Position numbers and translations under genes: made by a program. The notes beneath the pieces are model-generated. The model did not search any database. It saw nothing but the letters and a program-made list of their open reading frames with translations, and was not told where the DNA came from. Shown here in pieces: positions 1 to 11,463 of a stretch of 64,000 bases of DNA. This DNA comes from Selaginella tamariscina (lineage: Eukaryota > Streptophyta > Lycopodiopsida > Selaginellales > Selaginellaceae): positions 124,001 through 188,000 of the forward strand of contig PUQB01000176.1 in NCBI GenBank assembly GCA_003024785.1, in the 5' to 3' direction. Within the stretch, counting starts at the first letter, position 1; every line of letters starts with the position of its first letter.

Positions 1-24
1 ACTGGTTTATTCATGCAAACTTAT

Positions 25-784
25 CTAGAAAAGATGGTGATGGTGCTTCTTTCCCTCAGCTTCTTCCTCGCGGTGTTCAGTCTTTCTAACTTGGTGGTGT
101 TCATAAAGAGTATATCCTCCGGATCCAGCCGCCACAGCCTCAGCAACCTCTTCCTCTATCTTATGGACTCTTGCGTTTTCTGGATCCACCTTTTCCTCAT
201 GCCTCTCATACTACACACATTTATCTATATTACACACACACACACACACACACACCACACATATATAACGCATGTATAAATGTATATATGTATGTAGTTC
301 ATATGCATATATATCCAGCTAATAATAATAATAATAACACGAGAGAGCCTTACCAGAGCAAAAGCACCGGATCCAAGAGCTGCGGCCTCAGCAAAGTGTT
401 CGCGTCTCTTCTCAGTTTTTATCTCCTGCTCGTAATTAGGATAATCACTTTGATTACGAGAATAATCCTGATTAACCCGCTCATAATTAGGATAATCACT
501 CTGATTACGGGAATAATCCTGCTGATGAACGACAACAACTTGTTAAGGTCCATCTCACACACACGCACACGCACACGCACAAAGCGTAATTATTACTAAC
601 GAACCTGCTGATAAGAATATGTCTCACGGCCGTAAGCTTCTGCTGGGGGATTCGCATAAGGAGACTGCTCATACGAAGGATTCACAGGAGGAAAATATGG
701 AGCAGAATTATCCCCAGCATATTGAGGAGCATATTCTCCTCCATAGCCTTCTTCTTCCTTGTGGTGACGATGATGATGAGCCAT
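25..784 (-). CDS. ASR (ABA/water-deficit stress) protein, copy 1
   Basis: Three exons read on the minus strand: 784-605, 521-354 and 210-25, giving 177 residues in one intact frame with GT-AG introns. The N-terminus is His-rich (MAHHHRHHKEEEGYGG), followed by a Tyr/Pro/Ala-rich stretch. Exon 3 holds the ABA/WDS core: HEEKVDPENARVHKIEEEV, a Gly/Ala segment (AAGSGGY), then EHH, and a His-rich tail ending KKHHHHLF. These are the hallmarks of ASR proteins, small hydrophilic, zinc-responsive, partly disordered proteins that act as chaperones and as nuclear DNA-binding factors in drought and ripening. Exon 2 contains a 17-residue unit (QDYSRNQSDYPNYERVN) and a second near-copy, while the neighbouring paralogue has one. 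The exon 2 acceptor could also be three bases further in. Family assignment is firm; the exact role is not known. Confidence 0.88.
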
Positions 785-1596
785 GACACTATGTAAAACC
801 TTGCCTGATATATATATACAATTCCTAAACTAGTTAATTTTAGTAAATATAGCACCTGAATCCGCGTACAGATGTCAAACTTTCCGCGTATAGATGTGAA
901 ACTTTCCGCGTACAGAAACAACCTTGCAACACGAATAAAAAAAATATTAAAATTATTAGATGATTAGCTAGTAATTAATGAATAAAAACGTCACCTAATC
1001 ACAATTACTTTTTAAAAGGAAAAAACCTGCCTTGAATAAGCACGGGAAGTCCCACCTACATCATGCAAGTCATGATCAAGAGATAAGACCTGAACTTTGC
1101 GTGTGTGTATGCGCGTGCGTGTGCGTATAGTTAAAATTTACATAATAAAAAACGAGATAGATAAATAGTAATTACCTTATGTGAAACTTAATACAGAAAA
1201 CATGAATATAATACTTAATTAAAGAGTTTACCATAATGAAAGTTTAATCATACATTTAATAATCGTATCAATTATATATAATTTAAATTCTATTAAAGAT
1301 TGATCAGTTTACTTTAAAAAAATGTTTTGTTTTTCTCAATCTTAGTATAACTTAATATATTGAGAAAATTTACATACATAATGATGAAACTATATAAATA
1401 CAATAATTAATAATTTGAACTTGATTTAAGTTATATTTCAAATTAGAAATGTATAAATAATGGTTTGATAATAACATTAATATGTTTAAATTTAAAATAC
1501 TGAACTATAAATTGATTTAAACTCAATTTAATAAACCATTTTAAATAATACACATATAAATGCATATATAATTATTAATCATGCAAACATGAAAAT
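785..1596. other. Intergenic DNA between the ASR genes
   Basis: AT-rich spacer holding the promoter side of ASR copy 1 (with the 22-bp repeats) and the 3' flank of copy 2. A short GT-rich stretch lies near 1100. I see no coding sequence on either strand. Confidence 0.6.
861..919. repeat. 22-bp triple repeat upstream of ASR copy 1
   Basis: Three head-to-tail units starting TCCGCGTA at 861, 883 and 905 (the last partial), 77-135 bp upstream of the ASR copy 1 start codon. The CCGCGTA core resembles CGCG-type stress elements. A single diverged relative (GTAGATGTCAAACTTCC) lies upstream of copy 2 near 2465. A regulatory role is inferred from position only. Confidence 0.5.
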
Positions 1597-1941
1597 CTAG
1601 AAGATATGGTGCTTCTTTCCCTCAGCTTCTTCTTCCTCGCGGTGTTCATTCTTTTTAGCGTGGTGTTCATAAAGAGAATATCCTGTGGATCCAGCCCCCC
1701 CAGCCTCAGCAGCCTCTTCCTCCATCTTATGGATTCTTGCGTGTTCTGGGTCCTCCTTTTCCTCATGCCTCTCATGCTACACATACGCACAGTGTGTGCA
1801 CATGTATGTGTGAGAACGTGTGTATATGTGTACAAATTTGTGTAAATATAATGTTAAGCTAAATCACATATATATAACTCCATCAAAATATTTATATTTG
1901 CTATTTACATATACACATAATATTTTATGATGTATTAAGGG

Positions 1942-2005
<64 letters not shown>

Positions 2006-2373
2006 TTACCAGGGCAAAAGCACCGGCTCCAAGAGCTGCAGCTTCACCATCGTGTTCGCGTCTCTTCTCAGTTTTTAACTCCTGCTCATAATTAGGATAA
2101 TCACTTTGATTACGAGAATAATCCTGATTAACCTGCTGAAGAATAGACAATAACTTGTTAAGGTCCATCTTATACACAATAAACACACACGCACAAAGCG
2201 TAATTATTCCTGACTAACCTGCTGATCAGAATATGTCCTACGGTCGTAACCTTCTTCTGAGAGATTCACATCAGGAGACTGAGGAAAATATGGAGCAGAA
2301 CTATCCCACCATATTGAGGAGAATCTTCTCCACCATAGCCTTCTTCTTCCTTGCGGTGATGATGATGAGCCAT
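1597..2373 (-). CDS. ASR (ABA/water-deficit stress) protein, copy 2
   Basis: Tandem paralogue of copy 1 with the same three-exon plan: 2373-2219, 2135-2010 and 1776-1597. Exon 2 gives EKRREHDGEAAALGAGAFAL and exon 3 gives HEEKEDPEHARIHKMEEE, then EHHAKKNEHREEEE, and a tail ending KKHHIF, all matching the ASR core. Exon 1 begins MAHHHHRKEEEGYGG but is 155 nt long and needs one extra base after the QYGG codons to stay in frame. Copy 1 has a run of four G there and copy 2 has three. Either this copy is a recent pseudogene or the base was lost in the consensus. Intron 2 begins with a long (CT)n tract followed by (TA)n on the coding strand. The splice sites are otherwise conserved. Confidence 0.8.
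1943..2003. repeat. Compound (TA)n(GA)n microsatellite in ASR copy 2 intron 2
   Basis: (TA) at 1943-1962 passes directly into (GA) at 1963-2003. Read on the gene strand it is (CT)n then (TA)n, starting about eight bases after the 5' splice site. Confidence 0.9.
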
Positions 2374-2870
2374 AACACTACGTAAAACCTTCTATGTATT
2401 GCCTGATTTATATATAGAAACAATATTCATATACTATTTTCATTTTAGTAAATATATATCGGGTGTAGATGTCAAACTTCCTATATTTAATTCCGGAGAA
2501 TAGAAAGAACCTGCACCATGGAATAAAAATATTAAAATTAATTAAATGATTAATTAATAATTAATGAATCAATTAATAATACTTAAAAAAAAAAAACCTG
2601 TCTTGGATGAGCACCGTATGCGCGAGGATATTATCCCAATATCAAGATATTTTAAAAATGAATTGAATGATGCACTAAATAGTCAAGAGATAAGACCTGG
2701 ACATATCGACTCCTTTGTACGTGCGTGCGTGTGCGTAAGTTGCACGTGGAAGGATGGAAATAAACATATGCATACGTATATAAAATTTACATAAAAAAAA
2801 AGAGATAGATAAAACATATGTTCTTATTAATTTATCTTTTAAATCATTCTGTGTTAATGACCATTTGACC
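2374..2870. other. Spacer between ASR copy 2 and the Vma22-like gene
   Basis: AT-rich sequence with the likely ASR copy 2 promoter (TATATATA near 2410) and the 3' flank of the next minus-strand gene. One short open frame on the plus strand (2564-2794) has no recognisable similarity and I do not call it. Confidence 0.5.
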
Positions 2871-3582
2871 TCACATTATCACACGCACTACTTGCAGTCT
2901 TCTAGCATTAACAACTTCCATTAGCGTGTGTAGTACTGTAAAGTTTAACGTCTACTTATACAAATAAAGCCTCATGTGATTCATAAGTAGGCTTATTATT
3001 AAATACAGAAACCATAACTATAATACTTAATTAAAGAGTTTACCTCTTTGAAAGCATTGCTGCGAAGTCCTCAAGTGGGGTGAAACCAGGCCACCAAACC
3101 AGCACAATGGATCTACTCGGTTTTCCTGTGAAAATTGTAACACACACACTTTCACATGCATGCATATATACAAACAAAACTACATGTCTTAATACAAGCT
3201 TTATTAATGATACTCAACTTAATATACAACAATAACAGCATTACCTGCGGATCTTCTCTTTTGGAATCCTTACATGCAACATCCAGCTCCATAAAAGAAT
3301 TTCCCTCTCCTGTACAAACTCGTATGTGCATATTATGGGGGGGGAGAGAGATGTATGCATATAACATGATGTACGTGTGTGTGGTGTGGGTGTGATGTGA
3401 TTTACCATGGTGGATAGAAATAAGAGGTGAATGGGGTCGCAAGCTGAAGAGTGACTCGTTTATCCTAGAAGGTCCCATTGAATAGCGTGCTCTTGCTATC
3501 TCCATCCAACCCTGCATATCTTTAGATCAATAGTAGTTTATAACCATTGTGAAATATATTATACTAAACAAACACACACACA

Positions 3583-3613
<31 letters not shown>

Positions 3614-3614
3614 C

Positions 3615-3657
<43 letters not shown>

Positions 3658-3835
3658 GTGTGTGTGTGTGTGTTTTTAGACATACACGTGGTGTATTCAA
3701 TACACCACACACCACACACATATAATTTGGACATACCTGGGCAAGCAGTACATTCAGCTCATGACGGCGCCTAATAACATCATCAACCGCATCCAAACAT
3801 TCCATCACTGCCGCATCGACATTCTCTGTGCCCAT
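2871..3835 (-). CDS. Vma22/CCDC115-like V-ATPase assembly factor
   Basis: Five exons on the minus strand, 3835-3737, 3511-3406, 3309-3245, 3125-3044 and 2935-2871, all with GT-AG borders and agreeing phases, give an intact 138-residue protein. Exon 1 is a helical N-terminus (DAVDDVIRRRHELNVLLAQ). Exon 2 reads GWMEIARARYSMGPSRIN, matching the plant CCDC115 pattern (GW..LA.ARHSMG..RIN). Exon 4 contains WFGGLVSPHLRTSQQCF and exon 5 LHTLMEVVNARR, matching the family's C-terminal FG.LVSP.LR...SFE.ALETLVEIAN block. Vma22 helps assemble the V0 sector of the vacuolar H+-ATPase at the ER. The protein is shorter than the plant homologues I recall (about 200 residues) because the variable middle linker is mostly missing. 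A telo-box pair and a G-box lie just upstream. Confidence 0.75.
3570..3675. repeat. (CA)n(TA)n(TG)n compound microsatellite, Vma22-like intron 1
   Basis: ACAC tracts with interruptions, then an uninterrupted TA run, then TGTG, all within the first intron. Confidence 0.9.
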
Positions 3836-3841
3836 TCTTGA

Positions 3842-3875
3842 AAACCCTAAAAACAGAGGATTTAGGGCTCACGTG
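3842..3875 (-). promoter_or_regulatory. Inverted telo-box pair and G-box upstream of the Vma22-like gene
   Basis: AAACCCTAA at 3842-3850 faces TTTAGGG at 3861-3867, followed by a CACGTG G-box at 3870-3875. All lie within 40 bp upstream of the start codon at 3835. Telo-boxes near the start are known from plant housekeeping genes. Function here is inferred. Confidence 0.6.
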
Positions 3876-3942
3876 GCAAATATAACATCACCGTGCATAT
3901 TCCGTATAAATTTTCCAAGAATATTCTCCATAGCATAAGAAA

Positions 3943-4019
3943 TTGAAGGAAAGGGACACTTGCATAACACGCCCTGTAACTACTCTTATTGAAGGAAAGG
4001 GACACTTGCATAACACGCC
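3943..4019. repeat. 31-bp direct repeat at one end of the Ty3 fragment
   Basis: TTGAAGGAAAGGGACACTTG and the 11 bases that follow occur at 3943-3973 and again at 3989-4019. An inverted copy lies at 5731-5761, at the other end of the fragment. Confidence 0.85.
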
Positions 4020-5730
4020 TGTACTCCTGAAGGCAGAAACAACTGCATGATCACACTCCAAAAGCGTATGAGATCCATAGAGATATACATGAAGACGCTC
4101 AAAAGCTCACACTGCAGCTAAGCACTCAAGATCTGAAGCACAATAGTTGTGTTCAGGGCCTTGCAATGCCCTACTCACATATGCAATGGGATGTCGAATG
4201 GACTCATCACATACCTCAGTCTGCATTAGGACTCCACCAATACCTACGGAAGAAGCATCCGTTCGTAATATAAAAGGACGAGAAAAATCCGGATAATGAA
4301 GCACCGGAGGGACGTCAAATACTTTCGTAGCTTACAAAAAGAATTTTCACAATCGTCAGTCCACACAAAAGGAACATCCTCATGCAACAAAGCTCGCAAA
4401 GGAGCATTGACATCAGCCAACGAGGTATAAAACGTCTAAATATGTGACCTTACCAAAAATTGTCGTAAAGACCGTACATCTTTGGACGAGGAAATTTCGC
4501 CACAGCCTCCACCTTGGATGGATCCACACGTAACCCCTCACGAAAACCATACCCCAAATACGTAGTTTCAACTGTGCCAAAAACACACTTGAGGCTTCTT
4601 CAACTTGAGCCCATACTCCCAAACGATCAAACACACGAGCTACTTCCTTGAGATGATCTTCCCAAGATCCTGAGTATGAACCAGAATGTCATCCAAGTAC
4701 TTTGCAACTGTCTCCAGAAACTCATCATTAAAAACTTCATCCATCATGCGCTGAAATGTGGCAGGAGCAGATACTAAACCAAAAGGCATAACAAGGAACT
4801 CATATAAACCAAAAGGAGTTCGGAATGCTGTTTTGGGAATGTCTTCGGGAGCCATAGGAATTTGCCAATAACCTGAAGCAAGATCCAATTTAGTAAACCA
4901 ACGACTCTTACCCAATTGATCTAACAAATCCTGTGTGTTCGGCAAGGGATAGCTATCTGGTTCTGTAACAGCATTGACGGGACGGTAATCCACCGTGAAC
5001 CGCTTAGATCCATCAGGTTTATCCACCAAATGGGGCTCCGATGCCCATGGACTGAAAGAACGGCGAGCCAGCTTCTTCTCCAGCAACTCTGACACACATT
5101 TTCGTATAATGGCCAATTCTTTTGGAGATCGCCTTCGAACAGCAGCTTTAGAAGGTAAAGCGTCCCCTGTTCGAATGTGGTGTTGTGTTCGAACCTTAGC
5201 AGTGGGGGTGATATCTGTAGAGAAAAGATCTGAATATTTCTTCAATAATTGTTGTACCTGAAACTCTCGCTGAGAAGAAGTTGGTTCAGTTGCCACATGT
5301 ACATTTCCAGAGTTCCTTGACACTGAGGACACCATTTGAAACATCTAGCTCATGCATGATGGCACTTGACAAAATTGCTCCACAGCTTGAGAGGGAGTTT
5401 ATCCAAAAGAAAAGGTGAATGACCTGGAAGTATTAACCGTCGAGGCCCAAATTGGCAACTTGCCTTACATGCATCCAACCAAGTACACCCAAGAATAATA
5501 TCAAAAATCTGGTGTGAGAATACATGGAGTTGCAACTCGTTGCATAAGTCCAAACTGCAAAGGTACTTGAGCAAGTGTAGACGAAGCAGCTCGAGTACAT
5601 CCATCGCCATACAACACATGTAAAGCTTCCTTGCTTGGCACCGTTGTCAAAGCACAACGTGTAACCACATTAGCAGAAAATCGAAGAAATACTAGAACCT
5701 GTATCAATAAGAATAGTTACAGGAGTATAG
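4020..5730 (-). mobile_element. Ty3/gypsy fragment (protease, RT, RNase H)
   Basis: Internal piece of a minus-strand Ty3/gypsy element without recognisable LTRs. It shows part of a retropepsin (about 5500-5720), a reverse transcriptase with the KLDLASGYWQIPM and YLDDILV signatures (about 4640-5344) and an RNase H start (RTDASSVGIGGVL, about 4107-4304). Gag and integrase are absent. It is broken, with several breaks, and appears old. The ends coincide with short inverted copies of the same sequence (3921-3991 against 5705-5785). Confidence 0.85.
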
Positions 5731-6219
5731 GGCGTGTTATGCAAGTGTCCCTTTCCTTCAATTTCTTATGCTATGGAGAATATTCTACAAAATTAATATT
5801 TACTCTAATTTTAAAAGCTTCTTATGTATATTTCTTTCCATAAGAGTCTAGAAAGTACTAGGGGATCGGATGTGAGGTCGATTTTTGACCCAAGTGGAAT
5901 GCAGGAGATAGTAGAGGAGCCGCTTGGACTTTGGTTGAATCAATGGTACTTTCTACCTAAACTTTAGTTGAATCAATGGTACTTTATGTGTGACACCACA
6001 TTGTGGACGATCTGGGGCCAAAATGCCAAAGTGTTTCAAGGCCTTAGGTGGAGCCTAGAGCAGACACTAACTCCTATGGGTAACATTGATGTCTTTGGTC
6101 ACAGCTTCATATCAAGCGGCACAGGCTATGTGCGATTTGGGAGAGTATAGCGTGTATGAAGAACAAGGGCTTCCACAGAATCTTGGGAGCATGCGGGCAT
6201 CAATATACTGGCGCTGGCA
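5731..6219. other. Spacer between the Ty3 fragment and the copia element
   Basis: Starts with the inverted copy of the 3.9-kb repeat. It then holds a 33-bp direct repeat around TTGAATCAATGGTACTTT (about 5934-5983) and a stretch near 6000-6200 with open frames on both strands that I cannot assign. The minus-strand frames may be more of the gene remnant seen at 11.5-12.4 kb, on the far side of the copia insertion. Confidence 0.35.
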
Positions 6220-6341
6220 TGTGAAAACAAGAAGAAAGATAATAAGAGTCATGAACTCCAAAATAGAACATATGTGGCTTAACCAAAAACCTGGTAGGTG
6301 TGGCAGCTACTTATTAACCTCTAGCAACGTGAATTCTAACA
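6220..6341 (-). repeat. 3' LTR of the copia element
   Basis: About 122 bp, TG...CA bounded, similar along its length to 11224-11344 (shared blocks GGCTTAACCAAAAACCT and GTGAATTCTAACA). Confidence 0.75.
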
Positions 6342-9289
6342 CTCCCCTTCATGTTGATCATTCCAATAGCCTCCCTCAACTTGCAAAATCTGGAAATCCC
6401 CAAAGGCTTAGTGAAGATATCTACAAGTTGATCTTCTCCTAGAATGTGCAAGACTTCAATCCTTCCAACTTATACTTGCTTCTTGATATAGTGATATCTA
6501 ATCTCTATATGGTTCATACTCTCATGATGCCCTTGGTTCTTTGCAATTTGGATGCAACTCTTGTTTTCTGAAAACAAAAGGAGTTGTTGTCTGCTACATT
6601 TGCTCCTAGTGTAGCCAAGAGTCTTCTTAGCCAAATCACTTCTTTTGCCTCAACTGTTGTTTGAGCAATGCAATGTTCTTTAGTGCTCCCCATGACACAA
6701 AAGATCCTGATGGTTGACAGCATATTCCACTTGTACTTGCATGATTAGTTAATCCTCCATAATCTGCACCAACATAAGCTTGAAGACTTATTGCTCCTTG
6801 TTTGCAAAAAGTCAAGCCCAAACTTGATGGTACCTTTCAAGTATTTGAGCACTCTCTTTGCTGAACTCCAATGGATATCTCCAGGCTCGCTCATAAACCT
6901 GCTGAGAAGATCAACAAAGAAAGAGATATCTGGTCTGGTAGTGATAGCCAAATATAGTAGAGAACCAACCAAACTCATGTGGGGTGCTTGTGTCTCCTTC
7001 TTCTCTACTGGAAGTGGTCCTACCTTGGTACCAAGTGGAATTGGTACACCAATTGGGTTACAATCCTCCATGTTGAAATTTGACAACATCTTGGAGATGT
7101 ATTGCTTTTGAGTGAGGGAGATCCTTCCTGACTCTCTGTCCCTTCTCACTTCCATTGCTAGCAATTGATAGACTTCCCCAAAATCAATGATTGCAAACAT
7201 GCCTCCAATGATCTGTTTTGTTTCCTCAATGAACTACAAAGGATTTCCTACTAGCAATCCATCATCCACATAGATAGCCATTGCACAGTAGCTAGAACCC
7301 TGCTGCCTCAAGAACACATTACCATCTGTTGATGGGGTAAAACCTTGCTGCTTCAAAAATCCTATCAGGCATTGATGTCAAGCTCTGCTTGCCTGTTTCA
7401 ACCCATAGATTGCCTTCTTCAAGTGACAAACAAGATGCTCCTTCTTGGAACCATATAACCCTCTTGCTACTTCATATGGAGGTCCTCCTCTAGTGTGCCA
7501 TTCAAGAAAGCTGTCTTCACATCAATGTGGTGTAACTCCAAATTCTGCTCAGTTGCAAAAGTAATTAGAAATGGGATACTGGTCATTCTAATAGTGGGTG
7601 AGTATGTCTCAAAGTAGTTTACTCCTGGCTTCTGAGCATACCCCTTTGCTACTAGCCTTGCTTTGTGACAAATTTCCCATCTTCATACTAAGTCTTGTCC
7701 ATAATAACCCACCTACACTCAATTGCCTCTCTTCTTGGCAGTAGTTCCTTCAGCTCCCAAGTACCATTCTTGATATGGGAATCAAATTCAGAGTCTGTAG
7801 CTTGCAACCACTTTAAATTCCACTTGGGATCTTGAGCCTCTGCAACATTCCTTGGAACAGCCTAGACAAAATTTGCTTCTTCACTTGGATAGGTTAATCT
7901 ACTAGACTGCTTCCTTATCCTCTTCACTCTCTCCCCCATATTGATCAACTCAAAGGACATCCTAAGCGCTTGAGCTTTCTGATTGTTGTTGTTGTTAGTG
8001 AAGCTCTATCTACAGGATCCAAATCTGACCGTTGAATTTGGATGGTCAAATCTTCTATAGCTGCTTCTTGATTTCCATCTATCATAATATTTAAATTTTC
8101 ATCTAAATTAGCTTTTTATCTATTGACCAACCCACATCTTTGACATCTTCTTGTTGTTGAATAGCTACATCCTCTGCATGCCTGATTTCTGTTGCCTCTT
8201 CCACCTGTTCACCACCTTCTATTTCAGAATCTTTTAAACACGTCAATTAGGTAGAAGCTACCCACTCATTTGATGTCTTTGTAGTTGTTGAAGACTTGTA
8301 CAATCCCCCTTCATTGAATTGCACATCTCTAGATACCAGAATATTCTTTGCATGTGGATCCCATAATCTATACCCTTTGGTATAACTATTGTAACCCACA
8401 AGGAACAATGAATGTGCTCTTTCTTTTAGCTTCTTAGCACCTGAGATCAATGAGTATGCTCTACAACCAAATATCCAAAATCTTGACACTATGCTTCTGC
8501 ATGTCCACATTTCCTGAGGAATTTGATTTGGTGTTGAAGCAATAAGAACTCTATTTTGAATGTAGATTGCTATAATACAAGCTTCTGCCCATAGATACTT
8601 TGGAAGACTTGAGTTGATCAGCATAGCTTCAAGAATTGTTCTATTCCTCCTTTTTGCTACTGTATTTTGTTCTAGTGTATAGGCACATGTGTACTAATGT
8701 TGAATGCCATGTTCCAAACAGAAATCTTTAAACTGGTTAGAAGTGTACTCTCCTCCATAAGTTGTCCTTGGTGAACAAATCTTTTCTTTAGTGAAAACTT
8801 CCACCTCCTTTTTGTACTACTGGAACTTCTCAAACACTTGATCTTTACTATTGAGGAAGAAGGTTGTTGTATGATGAGAAAAATCATCAATAAAGATCAA
8901 TATGTACAAAGCTTCAGATAGTGACTCCACTTGCATTGGTCCACACAAATCTGAGTGAACAAGCTCTAACCTTTTGGTTGTTGTAGTGACTAATCTTTCA
9001 AAAGGTAACTTGTGCATCTTCCCTCTAATGCAAGCATCACAAGCTCCTAGCTCCTTCTAGGAAAAACCAAACCCCTCACTAAACCATTCTTCTTTATGTG
9101 CTTGAGTGTTGTAGCATTCAAATGGGCCATCACTTAGATGTTGCTCCAACAAAATAAAGTTGAAGCAACTGCTACTAGTTCAAGATAATACAAATTACCA
9201 AATTGTTTACTCCATGATCATCAAAAATAACCCTATGACCAATATCTATAATTAGTGTCACTAATAACAAATTCTTGATCATCTCTCCT

Positions 9290-10690
9290 GAAACAATAGT
9301 CTTCTCCTCTTTGCTACCACTGTTGAATCTATTATCACCTCTCATGTTGGTCTTAATAATGGATCTATTATCACCTCTCCTGTTGAATCTTTTGCATCTA
9401 CTTAGCCTTAACAGTGGATCTATATCACCTCTCATGTTGGATCTTTTGCATCTGCTTAGCCTTGAACATCAACATGATCTTAGTTGTTGGATATTTTGCA
9501 TCTGCTTAGCCTTAACAGTGGATCTATTATCACCTCTCATGTTGGATCTTTTGCATCTGCTTAGCCTTAACAGTGGATCTATTATCACATCTCATGTTGG
9601 ATCTTTTGCATCTACTTAGCCTTAACAGTGGATCTATTATCACCTCTCATGTTGGATCTTTTGCATCTGCTTAGCCTTAACAATGGATCTATTATCAGCT
9701 CTCCTGTTGGATCTTTTGCATCTGCTTAGCCTTAACAGTGGATCTATTATCACCTCTCCTGTTGAATCTTTTGCATTTACTTAGCCTTGAACATCAACAT
9801 GATCTTAGTTGTTGGATCTTTTGCATCTGCTTAGCCTTAACAGTGAATCTATTATCACCTCTTATGTTGGATCTTTTGCATCTGCTTAGCTTTAACAGTG
9901 GATCTATTATCACCTCTTATGTTGGATCTTTTGCATCTGCTTAGCCTTAATAGTGGATTATTATCACCTCTCCTGTTGGATCTTTTGCATCTTCTTAGCC
10001 TTAAGAATGGATCTATTATCAGCTCTCCTTAATAGTGGATCTATTATCACCTCTCCTGTTGGATCTTTTGCATCTTATTAGCCTTAACAATAGATCTATT
10101 ATCAGCTCTCTTGTTGGATCTTTTGCATCTGCTTAGCCTTAACAGTGGATTATTATCACCTCTCCTGTTGGATCTTTTGCATCTGCTTAGCCTTAACAGT
10201 GGATCTATTATCACCTCTTCTGTTGAATCTTTTGCATTTACTTAGCCTTGAACATCAACATGATCTTAGTTGTTGGATCTTTGCATCTGCTTAGCCTTAA
10301 CAGTGGATCTATTATCACCTCTCCTGTTGAATCTTTTGCATCTGCTTAGCCTTGAACATCAACATGATCTTAGTGGCGTGAGCTTTACTTAAAGTTCATC
10401 CCTTGATTAGAATCAAACTTGAGAGTTCATTCCTTTATAAGAATCGAACCTGAGACTGCTTTAATACCAAATGTCACAACCTTTCTCTTTTCCCTTTAAT
10501 CCAACTAAACAAATGGCCAATTGGTGTTATGAGAGGGCCCCTAGTCATCATGACACATGTCCACTTGGGTCGTTTTGCCCACATATTTTATAATCTTTAC
10601 CTAAATAGTCAACCCACCAAGTTAGAACTATGACACATAAAACTCTCAAATTTCTCTCGGGAAAAATTGTTGGTGAGGTACAAATCTTCT
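9290..10690 (-). mobile_element. Nested LTR-element fragment with tandem array
   Basis: At 10472 a TGTCACAACC end is abutted on the minus strand by TTTGGTATTAAAGC, a second tRNA-Met-type primer site. This marks the 3' edge of another 5' LTR (about 10472-10690). The internal side is the 55-bp array at about 9320-10375. It lies inside the copia element between Gag and integrase. No other coding part is seen; it is a fragment. Confidence 0.5.
9320..10375. repeat. Tandem array, about 55-bp unit, roughly 19 copies
   Basis: Unit contains TTTTGCATCTGCTTAGCCTT followed by AACAGTGGATCTATTATCAC, then a CTCTCMTGTTGGATC tail. Several units carry a variant block (GAACATCAACATGATCTTAG), so a higher-order pattern of about 3-6 units is visible. 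The unit length is not a multiple of three, so no single reading frame runs through it. Confidence 0.9.
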
Positions 10691-11223
10691 TCTCTCTCAT
10701 AGGATAACTAGCTACTTGCAACTTGGTGAAAAGCTCCTTGAACTTGAGAAAATGCTTTTTTAAATCATCCCTTCCTTGTACTTATGGAGAGCAACTTTAT
10801 CTCTACAACTCCAAATGCAACAATAGATAGCTTCTCATACTTTTCCTTCAATGTATTCCATAACTCTCTAGCAGTCACATAAGAAAACTGAGATAGGATA
10901 TGATTTGTGAGCATTGCTTCTATGATGCTTTGTGCTTTGTACTCCTCAGTTCTAATGTGAGCTGGAAGGCTTTTGAAGGGATTTTCTTCATTCATTTCCA
11001 CTTCAACTTTAAAGCCAATAGAATTAGAAGCACCACTCATCTCAAAGACATCATCACACAAATCAAATTCATTAAGTCACTCTTTTTAAAGTAAGGACAC
11101 GAGATTTCCAGGCAAGGAAATTGCATTACCATTGAAGCAATCAGCAGCCCATGCTCATTCTCAGACCAAAGAATGTAAAAGAAAGAAGAGAAAATCATAA
11201 AAGAAACACATACTTTAATACCA

Positions 11224-11344
11224 TGTGAAAATAATAAGAGTTGTGAACTCCAAATACTGGCTTAACCAAAAACCTAGTTAAATACAGAATATTCTAGTAG
11301 GTGTGGCACCTACTTATTAGCCTTTATCAATGTGAATTCTAACA
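11224..11344 (-). repeat. 5' LTR of the copia element
   Basis: About 121 bp, TG...CA bounded, paired with 6220-6341 and followed on the minus strand by the primer-binding site at about 11210-11223. Confidence 0.75.
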
Positions 11345-11463
11345 TGGACAGGAATGGCGGACAGAGGTGACGGGGAGACAGGTGGCAGAGGTGACGTGCA
11401 GGGGCAGTGACGTGGCAGATGAACTAGGAATATACCCACAAAAAGAATATTCTTGTTAGCAGG

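Larger units (their letters stand above)
6220..11344 (-). mobile_element. Ty1/copia LTR retrotransposon, old
   Basis: Minus-strand copia element bounded by short LTRs (11224-11344 and 6220-6341, each TG...CA). Next to the 5' LTR lies TGGTATTAAAGTATG, close to the initiator-tRNA-Met primer site usual in copia. A purine tract (GAAGGGGAG on the minus strand) precedes the 3' LTR. Parts in order: Gag-like UBN2 domain (about 11061-10765, with ARELWNTLKEKYEKL), a nested LTR fragment with a tandem array, integrase (about 9017-8247, with the VHSDLCGPM motif) and reverse transcriptase/RNase H (about 8240-6514). It is broken in many places. The LTRs differ by roughly a fifth, so it is old. Flanks TGGCA and TGGAC may be a decayed target duplication. 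Confidence 0.85.

Noticed and set aside
171-599. Open frames over CA/TA/GA repeats (also 3527-3835 tail, 44164-44397, 50700-50968, 58178-58611)
   Set aside because: The translations are runs of THTH, CVCV, SLSL or RERE from microsatellites, with no protein similarity.
9275-9944. Plus-strand Leu/Ser-rich ORFs
   Set aside because: They arise from the 55-bp array and shift frame from unit to unit.
9320-10375. Regular spaced repeats suggesting a CRISPR array
   Set aside because: Units are contiguous with no unique spacers, the genome is eukaryotic, and the array lies inside an LTR element.
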